This document shows, in pieces, positions 38,201-48,807 of a DNA stretch of 64,000 nt. The first letter of the stretch is position 1. Each line of letters opens with the position of its first letter. The stretch is from assembly GCF_050948175.1 (NCBI RefSeq), contig NC_135194.1, positions 8,114,033 through 8,178,032 of the forward strand, given 5' to 3'. The position numbers and the translations under genes were made by a program. Origin of the DNA: Xylocopa sonorina. Lineage: Eukaryota; Arthropoda; Insecta; Hymenoptera; Apidae. Under the pieces are notes generated by a model. It saw nothing but the letters and a program-made list of their open reading frames with translations. It ran no database searches and was not told the origin of the DNA.

Positions 38201-40331
38201 CAGCGCCACCCAACATTCCCGATCTTAACGTGAAATCCTGCGCGGATGCCCGGCTAGATCGCTGGAATCCGCGCGATTCGCGCTCAAAATGGGACGTCTA
38301 GACGCTCGAATGCGTTTTTAGACGCCTGTACAACGGACAGGATGCTGTGTGAACGTGACAAGTTGGTCTTTGAACAGCACTGGTTTCGATTGTGAGTACG
38401 GGGTAGATTAAAAATATGAAAATAATTAAGGGGATGTTGGTAGGATTAAACGTAGGCAATACATAAAATTAATTTTGTTCACTGAGGATTATTTTAGCAA
38501 TATTCTCCTCGTTTGTAGCTCAATTTCGTTGTAATTGTTTAAGTATGCGATACACAATGCATTTTTAACAAAAAAATTTTATTTCAAATATACAGGTGGA
38601 GGCATACCGTTTATGCTCATGGAATCAACGCTATTGCATTTGGACCAACCGAAACTGCAAATGCGCACGGTTCTCGATACAACCTAACCGCAATGCAACC
38701 GTACGATCTTCAAACGGCAAATCTTCGAGCTCATTGACGTTACCCTAGGGGTTGGAAACGGCAAAACCATTGGTCAGTGGCCATACGACAGGAGGAAGCG
38801 CGAGTATAACGCGAGTTCGGTTCGGGTACGTTGGTCGAACGGTTCCGGACAGGAAACGAAAGCCTTGCCAGCATCAGGCTTTGAAATCTGCATCCTAGTC
38901 CGCCATCTGTAACTCCATTACTCCCTGGCCGTATTGTTGGCTGAACAATACTACTACCAGGTAGTTATTGTTGGCTATACAGGAAATTCGACTGCTTCCC
39001 TTCGCGAGATTTTCATGGGTGATTTCGGTAGCCAAAACAAGACGAGAATTAAGAACGACGAAAGCACGCGCGTGGCTTCGTTCTTTACATAAATGGTTTT
39101 GAAGATATGCAAGAGTGCGTCGGTAGTGCGAGTCAATTGCAAGCGTGACACGTGACGGATCTTCAAAGTCATTTTTCTCAAAAACCAAAGGTCCAACGTA
39201 ATTTTGTTATTGTTGATCTTTGCCTTATTTGGTTTTCTAGAATCGTTCTTTAATTTTTCAAACAATTATAAAATACTTGTTGAACTAATTAAGCTAGTTA
39301 ACTAAACCAGTGGATATACACTTTGTCGTTGTATTAATTAATGTTACGGCTTAGTAATTTGGCAAAGATGTTACTGTACTATGTTTAGATATAAACACTT
39401 TATTGTTACTATTTTCTGTTGTTTTTTTATTGTTATTTTTCTTGTATTTATTCTTCTACTGTACATTATAAACCCTTTCGTCGTTCGCCACTACGAAATT
39501 GGGGATACATTTATCCGCCATTAATTCTCCACTTCTCATCGCCATATCTACTCGGCAACCCCCTGCCATTTTCTATTACTCCCTTCCTGACGTCCAACAC
39601 TAATTTCATCGACCCTTCCCGCCTTTCATACACCACCATCGCTTACCTTTTACTTCCAACGGCCCTGCATCAACTCCCATTATCCCTCTCCCATTCTCTT
39701 TCCCTACTATTTACTATCATCCATGACCTACCGTTTCCTTTTACGGGCCATTAATCAAGCAACTCTCGACCGTCCCCCGTCCCTCGTTCTTACGTCTTCC
39801 TCCGCCACACCACTTAGTCATCGATTATCCTGAAAACTTCACGTGTATTCCACGTGTTTATTCATCCTTAAACGCACTTTTGCAGTTAAACTTCCATTAT
39901 GTCTTGCTCGATACACGCTACGTTTCCCTTGTGTGTCATAGTTTGTCGATGTAACTTCTCGCGCGCGCCCCTGGAATTTCTGTCTTCTGCGCGAGCGAGC
40001 TTGATGGATGAGTAAAAGGGTACCGAAGCTTCTGACACTCCGCGTTTCGCGCCATTATTATTGCTCCGCGTATACAAATGGCCTGGCTGTTATAACACTT
40101 TTAAACTATTGCAAACGGAAGTATCTTCTCCAGTCGAAAAACCTATTGTAGTTGGTCCCAACGCTGTTAACAAACGTTCCACGATTATTAATTATTATTT
40201 CGCGTCACTCACTTTACTCTCGGTGTACGCATTCCCATCAATTTCACCCCTGAACCATATTGCATGCAGTTGATCCTAGCTGTCGAAATTGCATCAGCAG
40301 TTACGTTCGTCTTCCGTGGGACGGCCACGTT

Positions 40332-40432
40332 CGCAGAATTCGAGCGAGTTCCGGGTCAGAGCCGATTCTCCAATTAATTCCAACGTACGACGTCGAAATA
40401 GCCAGCCGTGCCTATTAACTTAACCGAATCTG
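40332..40432. repeat. Dispersed duplicate, copy A (partner at 40635)
   Basis: CGCAGAATTCGAGCG followed by GTTCCG, TCTCCAATTAA, AACGTAC and TTAACCGAA occurs here and again, in the same order, 303 bases downstream with substitutions and small indels. It has no inverted ends and no coding frame shared by both copies. Confidence 0.7.
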
Positions 40433-40634
40433 TAATTGAAATATGACGTGAAACGCGATGAAACGGCCGTCGCTTCGGGCAATGCCTAATCCCTTCTAGA
40501 ATCAATGTTACACGATTTATTTCTTAAATTAAATAGCGAGAAACTTAGAACCTGAATCGTACAGTTTTGCATTGTATTTGATTAATCGTACGTGGATTAA
40601 AAACGAAGAAAGACCTTCCATGAAACGACACGGT

Positions 40635-40730
40635 CGCAGAATTCGAGCGGTTCCGTGTCAAAATTGATTTTCCAATTAACTCGAACGTACAACTTGACAG
40701 TGTACAACTATTAACCGAACTAAATCGGCA
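40635..40730. repeat. Dispersed duplicate, copy B (partner at 40332)
   Basis: This is the second copy of the approximately 100-base unit at 40332. CGCAGAATTCGAGCGGTTCC and TTCCAATTAA are shared, and the intervening bases are diverged. The spacing to copy A is 303 bases. Confidence 0.7.
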
Positions 40731-42936
40731 TGGAGAGCAGAAACCAGTGAAACAAACGTGGCTCGAGTGCACGTTCGTCCAGCCACGGGTTTCGATGGAC
40801 TCCCTCGCGTAAATCGTTGCTTGCGTGGGCGATTTCGGAGAATTCCGGTGTCGCGGGGGTTGACGACGAGCGCCGCGGGGGAAGAAAATAAAATAGCGGG
40901 AATTTTGACAGCGAGACTTGTCGCGATTGTCGGGAGGGGAACGACGCGATTGAAAAACTGCCACGGTTCGCTGTTCCGCCTATTTACGAACGTCGCGCGA
41001 CCGTGCGCGAGAACCATAGTCAACGGGGGTAGTTTTTAGCGCGCTTGCTCCACGAGCAGCGGACATTTCTCCTCGCGCGCGTTCAATCATCCGCCGCGCA
41101 CTCGCGCGATATTGAGTTTACAGCGGCTGCACGTCGATCGATACCGTTGCTCCCAGTGTTTAGTTATTACGCGTTAATGATCGTCAATTAATCGGTCGGG
41201 TGAAACCTATCGCGGGATAAATTGGGTCGCGCAAATTTGATTCAATTTTCAAACGCAATATTTGCAACCCCCGCGACGCCTCCTCGAGCGTTTCGCGATT
41301 TACGCTATTTTATTTTGATCACCTCGCGTTTAATTATCATCGTTCGATGTTTGCTTCGATTCCTCGTTGATCGTGGTCATTTCTAGATGAGAAACGAGGA
41401 AACAGCTGATCGTCGTTCGTCCCAGCCGTACACCCCCGTTTCTATTCTAATCGATGGAAATAAAACGGAGGGACGAGCCAAACATCTCGACTGGCGGAGC
41501 AGATGTAACGAATCGAACGATTTTTCGTGGCCTCGCCTCTTCGGAAGAAGCGGGTTCCTAAATCGCGATTTCAATTGCTGCCGCCGGCATGGTAATCGTA
41601 TAAATTGTATTCGCGTACGATCGAACCGGCCCCAGAGAGTTCGAGAGGGGATAAAGAACCATTTGGGTCGACGTCGTAAACCACCGAGCATCGAAGTTTT
41701 CGAGATTATGGCGGATTAATGCACCCGTCCGCCATTTGCTTGCCTGCTGATGTAGTCTGCTCGTGCGTCAGCTTTCGAACGGCTCGTTAGGAACAATCTT
41801 CGTCCTCCGTATTCAATTGCTGAGCTTGCTCGATAGTTTCTTAGCCGTTTTCAACGGCAATTAAATCCACGTTCGCTTATTTCATTCCACCTGACGTTTC
41901 AGACACGTCGATGTTTGCAAATTTCGAATTACTCAAGATTGAACGGACAGAAGTAGCTCGCTCTTTTAATTTATTTCAACTCTCTAGCTATTAAAGCACA
42001 GATATGGCGCGTGATTCAATTCGACGGTGATAACCGCGTTAATTATACATCACGTAATTCCTAATCAGACTTTGCATATTCGAATCCACGGTGCGTCGGT
42101 GTTTTTGTCATTCCCCGATACGGATTGACCCAAATTCCCGAAATGCAACTTAATCGACGCGTTATGTTATTTCTGCGCGTTGGATTTCCGAGCAACGCGA
42201 ATATAATTTCGGCGGCGGGTAAATAAACGGCGAAAGTCCGAATCGGGGCTCCGATAATATATTCATGCGGTTTCACGGAACAGAAATCTACTCTGGGTCC
42301 GGGGCACCGTAAAATTTAGGCGTCCGTGTTATTCGGAATTATAAGAATTTAATGACCCATGAAAATCGATGCGCCATATGGCGGCGTATTGCGATCCCGG
42401 CTCGCAGTTCGCAAAGTTTCGATGCCGGCTTGAAATGCATACGAGAGATTCGGTTCAATTGATCAGATACAGCCGTTTCGCTTCAACTACCCCCCCGTTG
42501 TTTCGATATTAAAGAAACAGCACCAGAGTATTTTATCGGCGCGGTATAAAATATAATTTGGAATTCAATGAAACTAAATTTCTTTCCATCGCGCGGCTAT
42601 TATCGCGCGGAAAAACGGAAACGGAAAACGAATCGCGTGGAATGAAAAATATGCAAATACCCGTACGACTCGTTCGCGGTCGTTATCCCGTTTATTCGCG
42701 GACGAGAGATCATTAGAATTCTGGCGCAGATGGAAACTTTCTATTTCGTCGTTCGGCAACACTGACAGCGATACCAACAGTTTCGATAACCGGTGGGACA
42801 CGAATTAGTGTCAGGCAAGTTTTATTAAACTGTTTCCCGAGGCCCTCCCTTAGGAACTTATTTCGAGCAGCGTAGAAACTCAGTTTTTCGTGCCTGGGAA
42901 AGTTTCGAAACTAACTTGTCCAGTGTAGCAGTAATG

Positions 42937-42995
42937 CAAAAACGACAGATGGCTCGAACTTCCGGGTAAAACATCGAACTTCCTATAACGTATTC
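42937..42995. repeat. Dispersed duplicate, copy A (partner at 43725)
   Basis: AAAAACGACAGATGGC is followed by the blocks TTCCGGGT, AAAACA, CGAACTTCCTATAA and GTATTCG. The same series recurs at 43725 with substitutions. It lies in noncoding DNA with no inverted ends. Confidence 0.6.
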
Positions 42996-43724
42996 GCTTT
43001 TTCGAGGCCGCACGTACCGTGCCCGGGATCGGACTTCCTAACTCCGAATCATTTTCAGCGTAAACAATATTCAACAACTGTTAAATTCGCGTTCATGTAA
43101 ATCGAATCGCTGCGAGCGAATTTAAAAGCACGGACGTGGACGACCGGGCGAGCCGTTCATTTCGAAATTAAATCCCTTTAATAATATTTATACTACAAAT
43201 GAAATTTAAATTACTCTCTCATTTCAATAAAAAAACAAAATTTATTTACCGGAACTGAGTTCATTTCGCGTCCATCGCTTTCGCTCGAGTTACAATTTTT
43301 AGAGCCACGCTTATCACTGAACTAAAAAATCTGCAAAAAAGGTGGAATAAAAATTCAACAGAAAACTAGTTGAAGACACAAAAAAATAATAGAGTATAGC
43401 AAACACTGTGGTCAACAATGTTTGAAGAAAAACCAACGAAAAGATTGCAAGAATAAATTAGAAACCGTTGAGTATTCAGACTCGAGGAGCTTGAGAAACA
43501 GCCCTCCAACAAAACCAATCAAACGCACCTTGATCGTTGAATATATTTCGGAAATTTACGTAAAACTTCCGTGGAAAGCTGGCATTCGCAAGGTAGCCAC
43601 GGAGTGGCATTAAATTCAGCGGGTGGAGCCGAGATCCAGCGGCGCGAATCAGCCCTGGCGCCGAGGGCGCGAAATTTATTTCGGGTTCGTGGACGAGCCC
43701 GTCGTTCGAACTTTCTCGTCGAGC

Positions 43725-43785
43725 GAAAAACGACAGATGGCCCATCCCCGCGCGGAGTTTCGGGTGAAACAACGGACCTTTTATA
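43725..43785. repeat. Dispersed duplicate, copy B (partner at 42937)
   Basis: AAAAACGACAGATGGC, TTTCGGGT, GAAACA, CGGACCTTTTATAA and GTATTCGG follow in the same order as at 42937, 788 bases upstream. The flanks are CpG-rich and unrelated beyond short patches. Confidence 0.6.
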
Positions 43786-44254
43786 ATGTATTCGGCCGGG
43801 GCGGACTGTCGTGCCACGTGTTGCTGCGGAACGCAGATGCGACAGCTGCGTTCCGCCGCGAATTTCAAGGCACCCGGCCAGCACCCCGACTTCTTTCCGC
43901 CGACGTCAGCTTCGCTCGCGGCCGTGTTAAATCGCGCGACGAGGGAAACAGCTTACGCGCGAACGTTCTTGCGAGCCTGAAAATTTGCAAATCCTATGAA
44001 CCCAGCCTGTCCGCTCGCTTCAACTTTTCCCTCGGCGTGGCCTTCGAGTAACTTCGTAGCTACCAAGAAGCTGTCCTTTTAGGGTCTTTCGATATTTAAA
44101 TATGTTATTGTGCGCTTGAATTGCAATGATTAATTATAGATCGTAGTACTGAAGGATTTAACCCTTTGCACTCCGAATTTTATTTCAATTTCGTTACCAG
44201 CAACTCACAACGCTTTTGGGTTCCGAGTTTGTATCGAGATCTTGACTTATATTA

Positions 44255-44398
44255 TTATATTACCTCTGAGATACACCTAGCAAGATCATTCGAACTATCC
44301 TCTTCCTCGAATATATTATACTCAAAATCTACTTCTTGCCTATAGTCATCATTATCACTACTATCAAAGTCCTTATTTATTTCGTGCCTTTCACTCAT
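44255..44398 (-). pseudogene. Truncated piggyBac-like transposase, N-terminal 47 codons
   Basis: The frame starts with ATG at 44398 and runs 47 codons to TAA. Sixteen of the 47 residues are Asp or Glu, many in clusters such as SSDNDD and FEEEDSS. Very acidic, serine-containing N-termini are usual in piggyBac transposases, and the frame lies inside an element with a piggyBac terminus. No catalytic DDD domain or C-terminal cysteine-rich domain remains. Function is inferred from context and composition only. Confidence 0.45.
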
Positions 44399-44480
44399 CG
44401 TAAATATTTAGAGGGTGTCAGTTATACAATTTTCAAACTTTGAGCAGGTTGATGTAAGTTACGTAAGTTTTCTCTCGCTT

Positions 44481-44496
44481 AATAATAATAATAATA
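44481..44496. repeat. AAT microsatellite
   Basis: Five AAT units lie within the decayed piggyBac-like element at 44162. Confidence 0.85.
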
Positions 44497-44561
44497 ACAA
44501 TAAACCGGTTTGGTAAGAGCGTCGGTAATGTGTGCACATCTATTTATTTGAACATGCAATA

Positions 44562-44626
44562 ATGTCGAGTGTGATTCGACAATGGAGCCCCTGAGACAAA
44601 AACTAATGTCGAGTCACACTCGACAT
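44562..44626. repeat. 19-bp inverted repeat (hairpin) with 27-base loop
   Basis: The left arm ATGTCGAGTGTGATTCGAC (44562..44580) pairs with 44608..44626, with a single T-G mismatch that would be a wobble in RNA. It lies near the right terminus of the piggyBac-like remnant, where subterminal inverted repeats that bind transposase are commonly found. A microRNA-like role is possible but is not needed to explain it. Confidence 0.8.
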
Positions 44627-44640
44627 AGGACTACAAAGAT

Positions 44641-46216
44641 CATCGAACAGTTTGGCAGCTTCAACTTTCGTTCAATATTGTTCGATATATTTTGTGATAT
44701 ATATTTGTATGAGATCTTTGATTTGAAACGCAAGAAAAGAATTTTCTACCGTACTTGTTGCTATATCGATTAGCCTGTGGAAAGTCTGGAACGATTCCAG
44801 AGCGATTATTGTTGCGCCAGACCGCGAAGCCTGCAGGAACTCGTATATCTGTCGAAAATTTGGAAATATTTCCAAGGTCCAAATTTCACTTTGCGAGACA
44901 GAAGACTTAGAAAAATCTTCCTACAACTCTGCACTGCGATAAAACAGTTTGATGGCCACGCGTAAATTAATTCCACGTCTAATTGCTGCTTCACTTTTCC
45001 GCGGATCTGTCAACAATTGTCCAAGAACTCGACAGGCTTAGAAGCTAGCTGCGCGAAACCGCAACAAGTGAAATTATCTTTTCGAGTGTACATTCGTTCC
45101 AAAGTTCAAGCAGCCATTAAACCGGCGGAACTTGTGCAGAAATTAAATTTAAAAGACGTCTGGTTAGTTTATGTTCCAATTAAGACCGTGTGCGTATACA
45201 TCGGCGAGAAAATAATCTCGAGTAGAAGCGCGCGATTCGAGATTAAAAGGTGGATGAAACCAGAGGATGAATCGGACGGGCACGCGAGAACGGTGGGATT
45301 AATTGCGCGAGTCAAATCGAGCACAAATAAAAAGTAATTCGCGTGGAATTGAGCGTTGGAGACGTGGCGTTGTCAACTGGTTGAATTAATGATTGCGATA
45401 CTTTGGTCGCAGCCTCGGTGCCTTCCGCGTCTTCGAGTACAGAGCTGGTGCATCTTCGCAATGAACTTGTTGCCTACAACTTGATTAGGATTACTTTCAG
45501 ATATTTTGGAACCACTCCAACATCTATACTTTCTAGTTAAATTCACCGGGTCGCCTCGATTTTGGCTTCTCAATTTAATTCGAGAAAATTAAGATAATTA
45601 TGTTACGCAGACACAACAAGAATCGATTATCTGGAAGAAATATCGATGAGCTTTAAATGTTATAAAAGGATGGCTTTGAAAAACATGTTTTATGGTTACG
45701 TATGCTTTTTCGAATAGCGTAACTTTGTCACGAATCGTAATGGGATCGTAAACAACGGAGATATCTAGGTCCTTCTGTTTAATGCTTCAGTATGTACATA
45801 AAAATCGTAGTTTTCCATATTTCTATCCTTTTCTTTTATTCATTTCTCTTCGACAAATATGTCCTACTGCTGTAAAAAAAGATTCAAACAATATTTCTGA
45901 TCCAACAGCTGCGCAGTGTGTTCCATTACACCGCTAACAAAAGTTTACCTCCAATATTTCACGTGCTACGCTTATGGAAATCCGTGACCCAGCAAAATTT
46001 GCAACCACTTTCAATACTCAATGCCACCATGAGTCTTTCGAATGTTACAAGGAAAAGCGATTTGTGACGTGTTTAATTTTCTCATAGATTATTACACAAG
46101 TATTTTCATATTTTACGAGATATTAAAATAACTTATTCCAGTACGATTATATATGTAAAAGTATCGAGAAAGAGAAGAAGGAGAAAAACAAAAATTTGTA
46201 TAAAATGAATGCAATA
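44641..46216. other. No supported gene; spacer between two piggyBac-like remnants
   Basis: A 106-codon plus-strand frame at 45017..45337 has protein-like composition but no recognisable domain, splice context or promoter. The rest is A/T-rich. The spacer might include further decayed transposon sequence. Confidence 0.4.
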
Positions 46217-46220
46217 TTAA

Positions 46221-46824
46221 CTCTTTGTGCTCGAATGGCGACTCTCACTCGCCACGATGTTTCGCGTGGCAACTCGTGCGGCTGTATTTATGTTGAATTT
46301 CGTTATCTCCAATTGATAGATGCGAAGTATTGGTTCGAGAATGTGGTCCCTTAGACTGTTTATATCTTCGGTTGGAAAGTGACATTGTGACGTAAAATTC
46401 TACGACTGTAGTCCTGAATACGATGTGTCTAGCGTTAGTACAGTTTCGACGGTCGTAGCGAGCACACGTATCGCGAAATTTTCCACCACTCGTTTTTAAT
46501 TTCGAGCAAGTCTAAACAGTAATGACGTATCGGATGTGAGAAATAGAAAAATTAGTGTAACAGACAGTGAATCCGGAAATAGCAGCGATGACCCACAAGA
46601 TCCTGGCACTTCAGAATTGAATACAAACACTTGGTAAGTGTTTTGTAAAATATTACAATCATACAGAACTTGAACTCCGATAATTACCTTTGCAAAATGT
46701 AAACACAGATAATATATCAATATATAATACTTTCGTATGTTAATTCTTCTGTAAATTCATTTACGCGCGAAATCGTCTCGAGTTGCAGCGCCGCCCAACC
46801 AAAAAAGTCGTCGATCGCGAAGGG
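46221..46824 (+). mobile_element. Decayed piggyBac-like element, about 604 bp, TTAA on both sides
   Basis: TTAA at 46217..46220 precedes CTCTTTGTGCTCG, and TTAA at 46825..46828 follows a right end whose complement matches at 9 of 13 bases. Just inside the left end are two small hairpins: GGCGA/TCGCC (from 46238) and GCCACG/CGTGGC just after it. An acidic, serine-rich open stretch follows at 46500. The left terminus and hairpins support the call. The right boundary is less certain because TTAA is frequent in A/T-rich DNA. Confidence 0.5.
46500..46637 (+). pseudogene. piggyBac-like transposase remnant, 45 codons
   Basis: The open stretch lies between two in-frame stops and has no ATG. It contains runs such as SNDVSDVRNRKISVTDSESG and SSDDPQDPGTSEL, the acidic Ser/Asp pattern typical of piggyBac transposase N-termini. 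It ends at CTTG|GTAAGTG, a strong splice-donor match, so the ancestral gene may have spliced here. The rest of the transposase is absent. Confidence 0.42.
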
Positions 46825-46828
46825 TTAA

Positions 46829-48446
46829 AATTGAGAAAATTGAACACCCTCGATGGATTTATCCTCGAACGACCTTTTAAATATAATTTCGACACACGAA
46901 AGTTGCTGGAGTGGCACAAAATTATGTTTAATTCCTCGAGATCGTGCAGAAAAATGTACCCATCGATGAGGGTATTTAACAACGGGGTCGCGCGCAGATT
47001 TTTCTCACGATTATCCGAGGTATCGATCGAAACCGGTTTATCGAAACGTTCGGAAGTTGCCGCATCGGCGAGTTTCATTTCGTTCGGTCGACCGATGAAC
47101 GAACATTAAGCGCAGGGTATCCGTTCGAGTGAAATTAATAGGTAAACAAGACTGATACAGCGTACTCACGTTATGAAACGATGTTTCGCTGCCCTCGCGA
47201 TAACTACTGATTACTACCGCGGCGTGCGCGCGTTAAAGTGAACAGTAATGCGAGGGCCGACGTTTCATAAAACCACCTACGTTAACTGGCCCCCCGTTCA
47301 CAATATCGGCGATACGCGCGCATCGTTGCTCAAATCGACTCGCAATTCCCACTTGGGCGTTGTTCAATTAAACGGGACCATCGCTGGCGTCGCGCCGTGG
47401 AATTTCGTCGCGATATCTGATAAATCAGCGCCCTTCGAGCGCTAATAGAAAAGTGTCAATCGGACCTGCGAAGATTTTTAACAGTTTGAGAAATCATTTC
47501 TTCGATGATTACACTGAGATCGTTAGAAACTGTCGATCTTTTTATCTATCGGTAACCCTTTGTTATCGTTATAAACGAAAGACGATAGATTTTCAGTTGG
47601 AAAATTAACAAGTCGACGAGAATGAATGAATCAACTTCGATCAGAAAATTGAACAATGGCTCCTGTGCAGGTTCACGTTCGTTCAGTTTTGAAAGCACGC
47701 TGAATCGTAGCCCGCAGCACTGACTATATCCAGCAATTAACATTCGCAATTACCAGTGTATAATCGCCACCACTCGCTACTGTATTATTCATTACGATAG
47801 GAAATTCATATCCGACATAATGCTTCCAACTACGCGCATCATCGTGACATCGCGTACCAACTTAGATACGTATTATCCGACGGCACAATACAAGCCCATC
47901 AGCCACTCTTCCTACTTCACGATTCAACCCCATAAATATTCAAGCCTTGAAACATTCGAAAACGTCTCGAATCGAACGGGCAGAGCCGCGCTCCGCGGAA
48001 CGGAAACACCCATTTTCTTGCCATTTCCCAGGAACAATAGAGCGAACAGACATTAGCGGATCGTCTTACGCTCGGCTCGCTCGTTCCAGTAATGCGAGGG
48101 GGAGTAAGCGAGCGTGGCATCCGCCCGCCATTACTGTTAACTCTTTTCGGTCAAGCCGGCGGAGAGGGCGGATTGACGTTTTGGCAAATGGTTCTTCCGC
48201 GGTTACGGTGAATGCGCCGCTGCAAGATGACTCGACTCCCGGTACTGTTGGCTGACCCGACGCTGCGGTTTCCCCTGTCAATGCCTTTGCCCTACGTATC
48301 GTGTGTACCGCCATCGCGCGCCGTTCTCCGGATCGCGCTGACCCACTATATACGCCATTGCGTCACTCATCTCGAGCTTTTCGAGCGTGAACGTTCCTCT
48401 CCGAGGGAAAAAGCGCGAGGCACCCCCTGAGCTTTTTACGCTCTGA
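46829..48446. other. No supported gene; noncoding DNA
   Basis: The 108-codon frame at 46783..47109 begins inside the transposon remnant, so it is unlikely to be a gene. A CpG-rich patch at about 47940..48430 keeps several frames open on both strands. Nothing else was recognised. Confidence 0.45.
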
Positions 48447-48807
48447 ACACTGTCGCTTTTGAACGCTGGGACGTGTGTCGTAGCTTTCCTTCGTAGGTAT
48501 GTCTCTGTGGACGCTGTGACTTTGGTTTACAGGATTTCAGGAGCATTTGTAGATGTAATCTTTCTGTTGTTTTGTAATCGTTGCATCGCATAAACATTGC
48601 ATACGTATTATAATTGATACACTGTCGCTTTCGAACACTGGGACGTGTTCGTAGCTTTCCTTCGTAGGTACGTCTCTGTGGTCGCTGTGACTTTGGTTTT
48701 CAGGATTTCAGCAGCTTTCGTGGACTGTCTATGCTGTTTAGGTGTAATCTTTCTACTGTTTTGTAATCGTTGCATCGCATAAACATTGCGTACGTATTAT
48801 AATTGAT
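48447..48807. repeat. Tandem duplication, copies of 172 and 189 bp
   Basis: ACACTGTCGCTTT starts both copies (48447 and 48619), and both end in a shared block containing TCGCATAAACATTGC and CGTATTATAATTGAT. The second copy carries about 17 extra bases around CTGTCTATGCTG. The junction is exact: copy 2 begins where copy 1 ends. Confidence 0.9.

Larger units (their letters stand above)
30048..40331. other. No supported gene; noncoding DNA with CpG-rich patches
   Basis: CpG-rich patches at about 32490..33340 and 37840..38330 hold long but domain-free frames, including 194 codons at 32805..33389 plus and 127 codons at 32439..32822 minus. The latter reads through the AG microsatellite. An A/T-rich stretch spans about 34370..35110. 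No RNA gene or mobile element was recognised. Confidence 0.5.
40731..44157. other. No supported gene; CpG-rich patches and a diverged duplicate pair
   Basis: CpG-dense stretches lie at about 40740..41150 and 43570..43990. Overlapping frames on both strands (up to 142 codons) are attributed to low stop density. Apart from the duplicate pair at 42937/43725, nothing was recognised. Confidence 0.5.
44162..44640. mobile_element. Decayed piggyBac-like element with transposase N-terminal fragment
   Basis: The left end is TTAA (44158..44161) followed by CCCTTTGCACTCC, a typical piggyBac-superfamily terminus. The right end is inferred at about 44640 from a decayed inverted copy that matches at 9 of 13 bases and lacks a TTAA. 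Just inside that right end is a 19-bp subterminal inverted repeat (44562..44580 with 44608..44626). A short acidic frame on the minus strand starts about 240 bases inside the right end. That order (terminus, subterminal hairpin, start of transposase, then directly the other terminus) suggests an internal deletion removed most of the transposase gene. The exact right boundary is uncertain. Confidence 0.6.

Noticed and set aside
45017..45337. 106-codon plus-strand frame with protein-like composition
   Set aside because: No recognisable family, no splice sites or promoter, and frames of this length are expected by chance in this much DNA. Conservation of the frame in related species would change this view.
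46783..47109. 108-codon plus-strand frame with Lys/Arg/Phe-rich peptide
   Set aside because: Its start lies inside the transposon remnant, and no domain or splice context is visible.
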